Source of the DNA: Acanthamoeba lenticulata
Taxonomy: Eukaryota > Discosea > Longamoebia > Acanthamoebidae
Reading direction: 5' to 3'
Assembly (NCBI GenBank): GCA_002179805.1
Contig: NAVB01000167.1
Location: 1-64,000, forward strand
Length of the DNA stretch: 64,000 nucleotides
Made by a program: the position numbers and the translations under genes. The notes below the pieces were generated by a model, which saw only the letters and a program-made list of their open reading frames with translations, made no database searches and had not been told where the DNA came from. This document shows positions 8,518 through 19,849 of this stretch, piece after piece (position 1 is the stretch's first letter; every line of letters begins with the position of its first letter).

Positions 8518-11186
8518 ATGTCGGACGACTTGGCGTCTGCCACATCAAAGAAGAGAGCGGCTTCACCAACGGTGGACGGTGGTGGCTCAACTTCAAATTC
8601 AAGCTCCGGGACAGCAACACAACCGGTGAAGCGGCCGAAGGTGAACCGGGCCTGCGCCGAATGCAAGGAGTCGCACACGGCTTGCGACACCGAGCGCCCC
8701 TGCTCCCGCTGCGTATCGCTCGGGCTGGGCGACAGCTGCCGCGACGCCGAGTGCAAAAAGCGAGGCCGGCCCAAGAAGGCCAAGCGACCAGTGCGCGGGG
8801 CCGCCACCATGCCCAGCATTATTAACGGTACGAGACCTTCCCTCCCCTTACGACCTTCGGGGGGGGGGGGAAGCGTCTTTTCCTCTCTCCCCCTTCTCTC
8901 TTCTCCGCTTTCACTCTTTCTTCGCGAAATTATGCCCGCGCGTTATCAGAAAGTTCCGTCAAGATGTTGAGCTGCGTTGTTGTTCCGCCTGGTCCAACAA
9001 ACTTTTGTACAAGAAGCTCACACGCTCTTGTTGTTAAAAATGCAGTGGCTATGCCGAATGCCTCGCTGGGTCTTGCAGGCTTCGGGTCGATGATGGCCGG
9101 CCAGCCGCACCTCATGGGCGCCGGCGTGTCCTTCTCGGGCGCGCTTCCGGCCTTTGGCACCGCCACGCCCCACGTCCTCCCACAAGCCGCCGCCGCGGCA
9201 GCCGGCACGCCGCTCCAGTTCACCGCCGCGCAGATGCACCAGGCGGCCGCGGCAGGCATCGTGCTGCCGCCTCCGGGCTCCTCCACCGTCTCCTCCGTTT
9301 CCGCTGGCTCCCCGGTTGGGACCGCCCCTCTCGGCGCGCAAGCCGCCTACGCCCAGCGGGCCCCGTCGCCCGTGCAAACGAGGCCGACGCCGATGCAACC
9401 ACAGCCGCAGCCGCAGCCGGGCCATGCGACGTTCCCCGTGAGCATGCTTCCTGCTGGCGCGGGGATCCACGCCCAGTCGCCGACGTCCCCGCCCAGCCCG
9501 ATTTTCATTCACGGGTCGATGTCGTCCATGCACTCGTCATCGCCGCCGTCGCAGCCCTCGCCCCTGGGCCTGGGCTCGAGCCACCCATCGGCCTCGCTTG
9601 CCAACGTGGCCGCGGCCGCGGCTGCGTCGACCTTTGCGAACGTGATCGCCGGCGGAAGCGACCCGTCGACGGCCCAGCAGCAGCAGCAGCAGCAGCAGGC
9701 ATCGAACACCGCCACGGCATCGACGACGCCGCTGAGCCAGCACGAGGGCAAGGTCCTGATGTCGGCCTTGTCGTCGCTGCTGCGCGAAATCAAGGACCTC
9801 AAGGACACCACGCGCGAGCTCAAGCAGGAGACCATCAACCTCAAGAACGAGCAGGTCCTGCTGCGCGAGCAGTTTGCGGCCTTTCTCTCCTCGCAGGCCG
9901 CCCGGGCGCAGCACCACACGTCGATGTCGTCGACATCGCCTTCCTCGGGCTTCCCGCCTCAGATCTCGGTCATTGCCACCACCACCGCCAATGGTCTGCA
10001 GACCGCCGGCGGCCAGAACCTGGGCCACCCGTCGACCGCGGCCGCGCGCGCTGCAGGCATCCCGCAGGCCCCGGTCCCGTTCTTCAAGGGCATGCCCTAC
10101 ATCGCCGTCGAGGGCATCCAGTACGGCCTCCTGCTCCTCCTCTTCTTAAGTGCATGACAACGATGATGCACACATCGTCTCACACGCGTGTGTTGTGCGC
10201 AGCGTGCCTTCGTTCGTGATTCGCAACCCCAACAAGCCTCTCGTGTTCGTGCTGAGGAAGAAGGGCCTCAACGGCATCCTGGCGGCCGTCAACTACGCCT
10301 TCTGCCGGCTGTTCCAGTACGAGATGGACGAGATCGTGGGCTGCTCGTGGCAGAAGCTGGTGGCCCCGGGCGAGGCCTCGCGTCTGCTGCACCTCGTGAT
10401 CCCCTTCCTCAAGCGGTTCAACAAGACCTACAGCCCGGTGCTCACCATCCAGCCGCGATGCCTCACCAAGGACGGCACCGTGTTCAAGTGCGTCCTCCTC
10501 GCCCAACACGAAGAGGCCGTGGGTTCGAAACTCATCGTCGCCTTTTCTCTTTCTTTCAACACGACGTGTACAGAGCGGTCACGCGGCACCAGTTCTTCTA
10601 CGATCACGTCGGCCGGCCCGTGTGGAGCGCGATCGCGCTCGAGGGCGTCATCCTGACGGGCGAGGAGATGAGCGGGAGCCACGCGCACATTCACCAGGTG
10701 CGACAGGCCATGGGCCTCGACAACTGGAGCGAGGACGGGCCGACCGGCATGCCCTACATGGGCCAGGACGCACCCAATGTGCGCCGGGACGCCGAGGCCG
10801 GCCAGGGAGGCCACCGAGGCGAGCAGTATCCTGCGCCCCAGCCCCAGACCCAGCCGCACGGCCACCAGCAGCACGGCCAGGGCGGGTCGCACCACCAGCA
10901 GCCGCACGAGCACACGCCCTACTCGCAGGGAGGGATGTTCCAGGAGGCCTCAGGCTCAACGACGCTGTCGGCGATGATGACGGCATCGACATCATCGCTG
11001 CCCAACAACGTGACCCTCAGCGGCGGCGTCCCGCTGGGCGACCCGGGCGACATGTGCTCCGGGCTCACCATGAACAGCAGCGGCCGCTACTCGTGGGCCT
11101 GGACGCCGCCCTTCATGTCGTCCCCGCAGCTGACCATGTTCGAGGAGGATGACACGACATCGGGCGACCATGACCACGACGCATGA
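8518..11186 (+). CDS. Zn2Cys6 binuclear-cluster transcription factor with PAS domain
   Basis: Exons 8518-8827, 9046-10120, 10203-10487 and 10574-11186 join in phases 1, 2 and 2 to 760 residues. An N-terminal Zn(II)2Cys6 DNA-binding cluster has the spacing C-x2-C-x6-C-x5-C-x2-C-x8-C (RACAECKESHTACDTERPC, then SRCVSLGLGDSC). It is followed by an AT-hook-like RGRPKK. The middle is long and low-complexity (Ala/Pro/Ser, a seven-Gln run near 9675-9697) with a short coiled coil. A PAS-fold region follows (HVPSFVIRNPNKPLVFVLRK ... EMDEIVGCSWQKLV ... TKDGTVFK). The C-terminus is Gln/His/Ser-rich. This layout matches fungal regulators of the ERT1/AcuK gluconeogenesis type, which bind DNA through the cluster. 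The regulated genes cannot be inferred here. The first intron is long (218 nt). Confidence 0.8.
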
Positions 11187-11352
11187 GGGCCTGGCTCGAC
11201 TTCACCGCAATTTTCCCCCGAAGCGGCCACACTTCGATGGCAACCTGAGACCATCAGCATGTCCTCTCCTCGTTTTGTACACTACTACTTCAACTGTTTT
11301 ACTACTCACGGCCAAGAAAAAGCGGCAAAATACACAGCATATGTCCTTTTTA

Positions 11353-12037
11353 TCAAGCTTGCGGTTGTGTTGTAGAGGCGCCAGAAGTGGCGGCGAGTAA
11401 CTGGTCGCGGACGTGCATGAGGATCTTGCCCATCTTGTTCTCGCCCTCAGTGGCCGACTCGGGGACGCCCCAGTAGGCGTCATTCCTTGTTCGCTGGATC
11501 AGCGTGGCGCCCTGCGTGGCCAGCAGCTTGGCGCGCTCCTCGGCGTTCTGCTCGAACTTGGCGCGGATGGCCTCTTCGGCCACGCGCTCCTTCACCTCTT
11601 CCCAATCCTCCCTGAGCGGCTTCGATCGATCGCGGCCTTGGTGATCACACCATGTCGTCAGGCACAGGCTGCAACCTTGTGATGGCCAGTTGTGGTACCC
11701 ATGTGATGTGCGGACTTGACGGTCTTGGCCTTGCGGATGGCCTCTTCATGGTCGCTGCCCACAAACTTATGGGCCTGCACCGCCAGCACAACAAACACGA
11801 ATAAACATATAAAAATAAATGATATTTAAATTCCAACTCAGTGCAGCTGCACTGACCTGGAAGTAATGCTCCACAGAGGGCCATTGCCGGCCGGCTAGAG
11901 TAAATCCGATTGTGGCGCGATTTGAAAGATAGCCGTGCGGTCCGTCCGCGTTCTCTCCCGAGTAGTTGACTGCAAAAACATGCCTTTGAGTTCTTCACAA
12001 AGGGCAAAGTCTTTGGCGGCAGATGCTTACCTTCCAT
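11353..12037 (-). CDS. NADAR / YbiA-fold protein (DUF1768)
   Basis: Four exons (12031-12037, 11857-11969, 11699-11774, 11353-11636) give exactly 160 codons, 159 residues. The family signatures are clear: NYSGENADGPHGYLSNRA, then RQWPSVEHYFQAHKFVG (W-P-S-V-E-H-Y-F-Q), an AIRKAKTVKSAHHMG segment, REDWEEVKE, a KLLATQG motif and the closing NDAYWGVP ... GENKMGKILMHVRDQL. Characterised relatives cleave N-glycosidic bonds: bacterial YbiA and plant PyrR act on riboflavin-pathway intermediates, and NADAR proteins remove ADP-ribose from guanine. Which substrate applies here is not visible. The first coding exon is only 7 nt (ATG GAA G). It is inferred because the frame upstream of it is closed by a stop. 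Confidence 0.85.
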
Positions 12038-12473
12038 CCTCAGCGAAGTGTCTCCCTTCTTCGCTGGTGGGCCACAAGTTCAAAAGCCTTCACAGAAAGC
12101 CTTCTTCAGGAACACATTACATGACCTCTCATGCGCAGTGGCCACTGAAGGTTTGGTGGCCAAGACCAAATCAATGGGCAAAACGGCATAGCCGGGATGC
12201 CGTCGACGGTATCCGTGGTGACTTCCGCGGTTGCCTCGCCCGGTTTTGTCTGGGTGGCATTGTTCGCCGAGTTGCGACACCTACGCCCCACCCCATCACT
12301 TCTCGCATCCACGCCCTGATCATAACGATTGTTATTCCTGCTCTCATCTGCCTCCTTTCGTCAATCCTTCTTGCCCTCTTGCGCTGAAAGGTCTTTGGTT
12401 TTGTCGACAGGCTTGTGACGCCAATCCCGAAACCGCATACAAAAGCATCTTCATCTATCTCTCTCCACACACG

Positions 12474-14062
12474 ATGTTGGCATCCAGCGCTACGGGTATC
12501 CCAGTTCCTATCCCAGTCGTGGAGCGAAGGCAGTACCACTACACGGTGGATTGCGATCTACGGCACAAGAGGGCGTTGCCCGAAACGGGCGATGACGTCT
12601 TCAACAACATGAACGAACAGAGGGAAGAGACTGAAGAACGGCCGAGAAAGCGTCTGCGCGTCTTGGGTGAGACGGATAGCGAGGATGAGGGGAAGGAGGG
12701 GCTGGATGGAACGACTGACAAGGAACTGTCTAAGGAGGAAATCGAGGATAACATCAATCGCCTTACCCGACTCATCGAGCCTCTGGACAAAATTAAGAGA
12801 GACACGACACTCTTTATGGAAACGCTGCGAAGTGATCCTTTCAACGCCGACTTCCAGCCGTGCGTGGTCAAAATCGAGACCAACGTCCAAGAGCTCTACA
12901 CACAGCTGGTGAAGTGCCGATCGTTCTACTCCTTCCTCCTCGACGCCCAACGTCCGGTTCAGGCGGAATGGGGCTACTTCGGCATGCTTCCGCCCGAGCT
13001 TCTGCTCAAAATCTTCTCCTTCCTGGATGGAAAGGACCTCGCCATCGCGCAGTGCACCTGCACCTTCTTCCACAAGGTCGGGTCGGATGAATCTCTGTGG
13101 AAGGTGATCTGTGAACGCCTCTGGGCTCAGGACATCGCCCTTGGCCAGAAGCCTGCGAACAGGCCCTGGCGCTGGCTCTTCGACTGCAAGATGGTACCAA
13201 AACACTCAACTGCTGGCCTCTCATCTCTCGGACCTTAAATGCTCATTAATCTCTGCCATTTCTTGTCTTTGCAGCATGTATTTAAGAGGAACGAGCTGAA
13301 GAATGGTTGCGGTACATTCTTGCTGGAGCACAACAACATCTACGAGGGCGAGTGGAAGGATGACAAGCGCCACGGACGTGGAACGGGCATCATGGCCGAC
13401 GGGCGCCGCTATGACGGCGAATGGGAGGAGGACATGCGCTCTGGGTTTGGCATCTTCCGCTGGCCCACGACGTGCAACCGCAACGGGGGTGACTCCTATG
13501 CGGGCTACTGGAAGGACAGCAAGCGCCATGGTCCAGGTGCGTTGCTTGGCTTGCTCTGCTCCTCCTTTCCTTCCTCCTTCGAATCTACAGAATCTGATCC
13601 TCCATTTTTTTTTAATTTTTAATTTTTTTATTTGTCTCAGGCGTCTACACGTGGGTCGATGGAACCAAGTACGATGGGCAATGGAAGGATGGCAAGAGAG
13701 AGGGCACGGGGACGGTCATATGGCCCGACGGCCGGCGCTACGACGGAGAGTACAAGGACGGAAAGATGGAGGGCAAGGGCACCTTTACCTGGCCCGACGG
13801 CAGCCTCTACGAGGGCGAGTACAAGGGCGGGCGGCGACACGGCTTTGGGACGTACACGTATCGTCAAGCCGGCGGCGTGTACAGAGGCGAGTGGAAGGGC
13901 GGCAATCGTGACGGCTGGGGCACCCTCGAGAAGGCCAACGGCGACACCTACAAGGGCAACTGGAAGGACAACCAACCGAGCGGCTGGGGCATCATGACCT
14001 ACGCCAATGGTACCTCGACGCAGAAGATTTGGCACCCGCGAGAGCTCTCCATGGAGCCCTGA
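12474..14062 (+). CDS. F-box protein with eight C-terminal MORN repeats
   Basis: Exons 12474-13193, 13275-13536 and 13641-14062 join in phases 0 and 1 to 467 residues. The N-terminus is acidic and coiled (RKRLRVLGETDSEDEGKEG; LSKEEIEDNINRLTRLIEP). An F-box follows at about residues 170-215 (GMLPPELLLKIFSFLDGKDL ... ESLWKVICERLW). Exons 2 and 3 encode eight MORN repeats, such as YEGEWKDDKRHGRG, YDGEWEEDMRSGFG, YDGQWKDGKREGTG, YDGEYKDGKMEGKG, YEGEYKGGRRHGFG and YRGEWKGGNRDGWG. F-box proteins recruit substrates to SCF ubiquitin ligases through Skp1. MORN arrays bind membranes or act as protein scaffolds. The combination suggests a membrane-directed SCF receptor (inference). It starts about 430 nt from the divergent NADAR gene. 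Confidence 0.9.
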
Positions 14063-14322
14063 ACACCACCCCGAGTTCTACCTCTCTCGTCTTCCTATTT
14101 ATTTATTCACACTACTTTCTCTTGTTCATCATTTCTTCTTCTTCTCTACTTTCGACGAACTTTCTATTTATATATATGCATAAATAAATCCCTCGTCCTT
14201 GCCTTTGTGAAGATCTGGTGGAAGACACTTTTTTGTTATGATTTTCGAACGGAAAAGAAAAGTGGAGGTGGTGGTACACTCTGTACAACTTACAGGAGGA
14301 AGTGGAAGGAAAAGAGAGCTCA

Positions 14323-15401
14323 TCATTTGCGGAGGAAGGCTTCGATCTTCTCCGAGCAGAGCGCCATCACCTCGGGCATGGCCACCAGGTTGTTCATGTA
14401 GGCCAACAGCTTCGCGCGTCGCTGCTCCACCACGTCCGAGTTCAAGCTGAACAGCTTTTTGCCTGTTTTTTTAAAAGGAAAAGTCCTCGCGACGTGTTAA
14501 CACTTGGCGAGAGCTGGCTCGAGAGGAAGAGGAGGAAAGGAAGGGAAGGCAGACCAGGGAAGAAGGGCAGCAACGACGCCGATACACGTTTGGTGATCTA
14601 TTCCCCGTGATGGTTAAAGAATTAATAGTATTTTACTTTAAAATAAGTCAAGGAGAAGAAAATGGGTACGCTTTTGTGAAGGGCCCAGAAGTCCGAATAG
14701 CGTCGAGACAAGGAGTACGTCTCGTCGGGCGACCGTCGATGCACCAGCAAGGTGTAGATCTGCGTGTGTGAAGAGGACGAAGCGTCAAACCCAACCCAAA
14801 CAAGACGAATTCGGGAACGGCACACGCACAGTGTAGCTCTTGAACTTGGTCTGGTAGGTCTGTGTAGAGGGAATCTCGAAGCTGAGGCCGGGCTTGCTCG
14901 GTGTGGGCTCCAGCTCCGCGAGCCGCGCTGATCACAACACCAAGTCAGCCATAAAAAGATACATAAATGCAAAATACAATTAAATAAATATTAAAATAAA
15001 TGGATTAATTAAAAAAAAGAAGCGGGAATGAACGAAGCACCTTCGAGCAGCCGAGTTTGGCGAGGCACGTCGGTGGTCTTCTTCATGCGCTCCTGCCGGA
15101 CCTCCGGGTTGGCCGGCGTGGGCAGGCGGCGGCCGGTCGGGCCGGTCGGCCTGTGCTTGGTCATGTGGACCAGCCCTGGCCCAGCCGTCGCCGCGGCCCC
15201 GCTTAGTTCCGCCGGCAGCTGCACAGGAAGAGGGAGGTGGTTGGCATGGTCCTGTTGCTGCTCGTCGCGCCCGCTGTGATCGGGCCGGTTCAGGGCAAAG
15301 TTGGGCGGCGGACGAAACGAGATGGGCAGGATGGGCACCGCGCCGCCGAACCGCTCGAGCACGGCCGGCCCGCCGCGCGGCGACATGGGCGGCGGGCGGG
15401 A

Positions 15402-15434
<33 letters not shown>

Positions 15435-17987
15435 TTGCTGCTGCTGCTGGCCAGCGGGGGCCGCCGCGCCAGGCGGACGGATGGAGCTGCGCTTGGTCTC
15501 TGTGAGGAGCTGCGAGAATCGCAGCTTCTGCTCGGCGGGGTCATTGGGCGCGGCGCGCAGCGGCGGCGGTGGCATCAGCCTGGATGAAGACGACGCCGCG
15601 GCGGCCAACGCTGTTGTTGGCTTGGCGACGGCGGGCGGCGGCGGCCGTCCTGGCGCGGCGGGAAGCGGAGTCCGCGGGGGCTCGCGCCGGGACTGGCCGT
15701 GCGGCGACTCGAGTGGCGGCGGCGACGACACCACCGGTGGGACGACCGGCGCAGGTGGCTGCGCCAGGCCGGCCGGCTTGGGCGGAGGCAGCGGCTTGGG
15801 CTTGGGTGGCGGCGTCGGCCGCCCTGCGGTGCTGCTGCTGCTGGCCAGCGGGCGCGGCGGCACCGGCCGGACGTTGGAGACCGCCGGCAGCGAGCTCGAC
15901 AAGGGCGGCAGCGAGGACTCCTCCTCGGCGACAACGGCGGCAGCGGCGCCGCCGTGCGTGGCCGAGGCGGCCGACGAGAGCGCGGCGACCGGGACCGAGG
16001 CCGTCGGCTTGGCGGGGAGCGGCGGCCGCGGCGAGCGCGGGCCCGTCTCTGCCGCGGCGGCTGGCGCCACCACCTGAGCAGGCTGAGGAGGCTGCGGGGC
16101 TGGCCGCACCGGTGGCGGCCGAGCGGGCGGTGGACCGCTCGTCGCGAGTAGCGGGATCGGCGGACGGGTCGTCGTCGGGACCGGCAGTGGCTTCGGGAAA
16201 TTGTAGTTCTCGTGTTGTTGCTGTTGCTGTTGCTGTTGATGGTGATCGCCGTTGCCCAGCTCGAGCTCGCCGCCGATGTAATGGCCCTGTGAGTCAGGGC
16301 CGAGAGACATCACTTGGGCACTGCCGCTGCCACTCTCGTCGTCAAAGTCGTCGTAGCCAAAGTCTTCGCCGCCGTCGTCGTCCTCTATCGTGCTCCCCTG
16401 GGCGTACGTGAACGTGTTCTCTGCTTGCGAAGCCGCGTAGCGCTCTAAGCGGCCGTACACGCGTGGTTGGTGTGAGCACACACACACACGCACACACACG
16501 CACACGGTGTTCGTTGTACAAGGAATGGAGGGCACGCACCACCGCCTTCGGCCACGGCTGCCGTGGTCCGGACGAGGGCCTCTTCTTCATCGTCGACCAG
16601 GTTGCACACCGTCTGGAACTCCTCCAGCCGGAAGCCTGCGCACGTCCATGGTCATGAACCGTGGCGATGATAAAGACCACAACGACGACGACGACGTTGA
16701 TGGCGGTGATGAGGAAAAGGAGCCAAGTACCCAGCTTGACCAGGAATTTGTAGTTGTGGGTGTCGACCTCGGGGTCCTCCAGAACAAATACGAAGCAGAT
16801 GCCTTCGTCGAACAGCTTCTTGCTGGCCTCGGCCACCAGCAAGCTCGCCAGCCCTGTGTGGTGCGATCACACGAGCTCGCGCTTGAGCGTTTGGCCTCGC
16901 GCGCGTGTGCGTGTGCGTGTGCGTGTGTGTCGTGCGTGCCTTGTCTTCGCTTCCTGGGGACGGTATAGATCATGGAGATCTCGGCGCTGGCGTCCTGCTT
17001 GACGTCGCCCACGAAGAGCATGGCCACGATCCCGCCGCCAGACGAGGCCATTGATGGGTCTTCCAGGAGGAAGACCTTGCCCTCGTTGATGCACGCGTTG
17101 ACGATGAAGATGTCGCCGCCCGACACGCGCCGGCCCTTCCGGATGGCGCTCCCGACGTCGTTCTCGTCCTCGGGCCCGATCGCGGCGCCTTTGTAGTCGC
17201 TGCTGCCGCCGCTGTGCCGCATCTCGTCGAGAAAGGCCGTGTACATGAACGCGACGGGCGAGGCGTCCTGGGGCGTGGCCTTGCGCAGACGCGCCTGCGG
17301 CCGCCTCAGCTTCTTGGGAAAGCGCGGCAGCTCCTGGTAGCATGACAAGATCGTCATAATCAGCATCATCATCATCATCCTGTGTGAAGCGAGCCCTTTG
17401 GCAGAGGAAAAGGAAAGGACGTGCCTGGATGCCGTAGACGCGCTGGTGGCGGTGGGACGTGTACTTGAAGCCGGTCTTGCTTGCCCACAGCTGGCAGAAC
17501 TCGTTGACCATGATCGCTGGCCCGGCCACGCTGTGTTGTCGAACGCCATGACGTCGTATAAGCGAGAAGAAGTTGGGGGAGAGGAGACGAACCTGTTGTT
17601 GGGGAACCTCACGTTGCGCTCGAGCAAGTAGTCCACTAAACGAAAGGAAGATGGATTAATGGTTGCTGGTATGGAAGAGTCAGGGCTGGTCGGTGTACCG
17701 ATGGGAGCAGCGCTGCCGGGCGGGCCGTCGAACAAAAGGATGCGTACGTTGCTGAAGAAGGCCACCACGGCAGCGGCCACAACCTCTGGGTATTGCTGGC
17801 TCTCGCGGGAGGGTTTGCCGCGCTTGGTGGGGTCCTCCACGGAGAGCATGAAGGCCTGGCCCCATTCCTCGAGCGGCAGGAAGCCCATGAGGAGCTCAGT
17901 GATTACAGAGCGCTGCAGGACGTGGTCGATGCGCTGAATGTAGCGGTTGCCATCTTCCCAATTGAAGATTTCGAGCTTCCCCTCCAT
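14323..17987 (-). CDS. GNAT acetyltransferase - proline/Gln-rich - PX domain protein
   Basis: Eleven exons (17699-17987, 17593-17635, 17425-17530, 16940-17333, 16731-16853, 16543-16635, 15041-16444, 14830-14927, 14670-14759, 14555-14597, 14323-14462) give 941 codons with every phase matching. The N-terminal 330 residues end in a GNAT core: SGGGIVAMLFVGDVK, SMIYTVPRKRRQGLASLLV (acetyl-CoA loop), and DTHNYKFLVKLGF. The 468-codon exon 7 is Pro-rich with many PPPxPxP SH3-type motifs and a Gln run encoded at about 15405-15450. The C-terminal about 125 residues form a PX domain (TYQTKFKSYTIYTLLVHRR, LSRRYSDFWALHKS, LLPFFPGKKLFSLN), which normally binds phosphoinositides. Two introns (17334-17424 and 16854-16939) use GC donors. 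A split into two genes is possible, but no in-frame ATG opens exon 7 near its start. Confidence 0.75.
16475..16505. repeat. CA/CG dinucleotide microsatellite
   Basis: An (CA)n tract interrupted by CG lies inside an intron of the GNAT-PX gene, between its sixth and seventh exons. A related GTGTGC tract lies at 16905-16935 in another intron of the same gene. Confidence 0.7.
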
Positions 17988-18049
17988 ACTCAGTTCGCCA
18001 GCCACGGGCGCGTACTCCCAGCAAAGGCTTTGGCGGAGCACAAGCGCAG

Positions 18050-18497
18050 TGACGAAACAAGATGAAACAATAAAGGCGGCTGCCACACACAAACTTGTTG
18101 CCTTTTAAGCTTGTTGCTTCGTCGACAACAGCTCACCGCGGTAGTGTTTTCGCCTCCCTGCTTGGACCGTGCTAGGGAGCAAACCGCTATCGATAGGAAG
18201 AAACCCTTCTCGCCCAAGTGCTTAGTGGCACAACGCCCCATTCTCCCCCCACAGGAGAAGGTAGTGGGAGTTTATTGCCGTGGACCCTGACAAGGATGCA
18301 GGGTTGTGGGGAGGGCAAGCAAGCCTCAAAAGCAAAAGAACAGTGTCTAGGCACACTGCAGATCTCGCTCGTCTAGTACGGTATCGACCTTACTGGCGTT
18401 GTTGTGAGTGCCACACTGGTTTTTTGTTTGAATAATGTAAAAAGGAAATAAACAAAAGTTAATGTAATTGTTTTCCTTCTTCTTCTTAGCCACAAAG
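18050..18497. other. Divergent intergenic region
   Basis: This tract separates the minus-strand GNAT-PX gene from the plus-strand Naa20 gene. It is AT-rich toward 18420-18480 and has no recognisable coding frame. Both promoters should lie here, but I see no clear TATA element. Confidence 0.4.
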
Positions 18498-19355
18498 ATG
18501 ACAGAGTACAGGGAGTTCAGTTGTGAGGACATGTTCCGCTTCAATAATGTCAATCTCGACAAGCTTACGGAGACCGTACGCTTTGCCCACTTTCGCTTTC
18601 TGGCTGAGTGAAGTTGCGCAATTAATCTGGTTCGTCTCTCCGGCAGTACAACTTGGGCTTTTACTTGCAGTATTTGGCCACGTGGCCTGAGTTCTGCACC
18701 GTTGCCGCTGACTCGACCGGTCGCACCATGGCTTACAGTACGCCCGGCACTCCTCCGCCACTCTCTCATCTTGCTCTTTCGATGCTCACGTCTTGATCGC
18801 TCAGTTCTTGGCAAGGCCGAAGGACGCGGCATGGACTGGCACGGTCACGTGACTGCTGTCACTGTAGCGCCCGAGTACCGGCGCCTGGGCCTCGGCGAGC
18901 GCCTTATGTCCCTCCTCGAGCATGTCTCCGAGCATGTGTACGCCACATCCCCCCACCAGAACAGCAAGCAGAACAGCGCAGTGGCCGAGTGATGGTGCTG
19001 GTACTCGGACTAGTGATCGCTCATTTCGAATGGCGCTCCAGGCACAACGCCTACTTCGTGGACCTGTTCGTACGAGTGTCAAATCAGGTGGCTGTGGGCA
19101 TGTATAAAAAGTTTGGCTACGTGGTCTACCGCCAGGTCATGGGCTACTACTCGGGCGAGGAAGACGCCTACGGTACGGCGTGCACACATGCACTCCGAGC
19201 ATATCCTCTTATGATGATGGGGCGCGTCCTGCGAGGTCTCACTCGGTTCGCGTGCGTCAGATATGCGGAAGCCACTACCACGAGACGTCAACAAGAAGTC
19301 GGTCGAACCACTCGCCAATCCCAAGGTCAAGCCCGAGGAGCTCACTTGGGACTAA
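18498..19355 (+). CDS. NAA20: N-terminal acetyltransferase NatB catalytic subunit (Naa20)
   Basis: Five exons (18498-18575, 18647-18737, 18805-18937, 19042-19172, 19261-19355) give 175 residues, the usual length of Naa20. The order of motifs matches the eukaryotic protein closely: MTEYREFSCEDMFRFNNVNL, YNLGFYLQYLATWPE, GKAEG ... HGHVTAVTVAPEYRRLGLGE (R-x-x-G-x-G acetyl-CoA loop), NAYFVDLFVRVSNQVAVGMY, KKFGYVVYRQVMGYYSGEE, DAYDMRKPLPRD. NatB co-translationally acetylates Met-Asp, Met-Glu, Met-Asn and Met-Gln N-termini on ribosomes together with Naa25. The donor of intron 3 is placed at GT|GTACGCC because only this keeps the frame into NAYFVDLF. Confidence 0.95.
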
Positions 19356-19849
19356 TGGTGGCGATGGCGATCTGTGGCGCGTGGTCTTCTCCTTCCCTTT
19401 CTCCTTGTTCTTTACCTGGCAATTTTGCTTCTGCCCGTCGTCCATCCTCACACTCTCCACGCAATCGTTTCTTGATTCGCCCTAAGAACAAAGCTCGTTT
19501 TAACGGAGTGCTCTTGCTACAATGGTGCTCGGTGCACATTGTGTTAAGGAGGGTTGTCGAGGAGAGTGGTGGGATATAGTACGCCATTACGCACTGCACT
19601 ACCGAGGGCAACCAAGGGCAGCACCACAACACTGGATGAGGATGATGTTGGTGAAGTGCCTGCCTAGCGGGAAAGGGAAAAGAAGGTAAAAATTTCAGCT
19701 GGTGGTCGTCAAGAGGAGACAACGGTTTTTATTGCCAGTTCAGTGAGGTGGCAACGACGCCCCGGCTACGGCTCGGCTTGTAGCTGCTTGGGTGCACTTG
19801 ACTCGCTGGCCAGAAGGAAAGGAAGAGCGCTCCATTCATTCGAGGAAAG

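Noticed and set aside
15301..16077. Forward frame with a poly-Cys run
   Set aside because: It is antisense of the poly-Gln and Pro-rich exon of the GNAT-PX gene.
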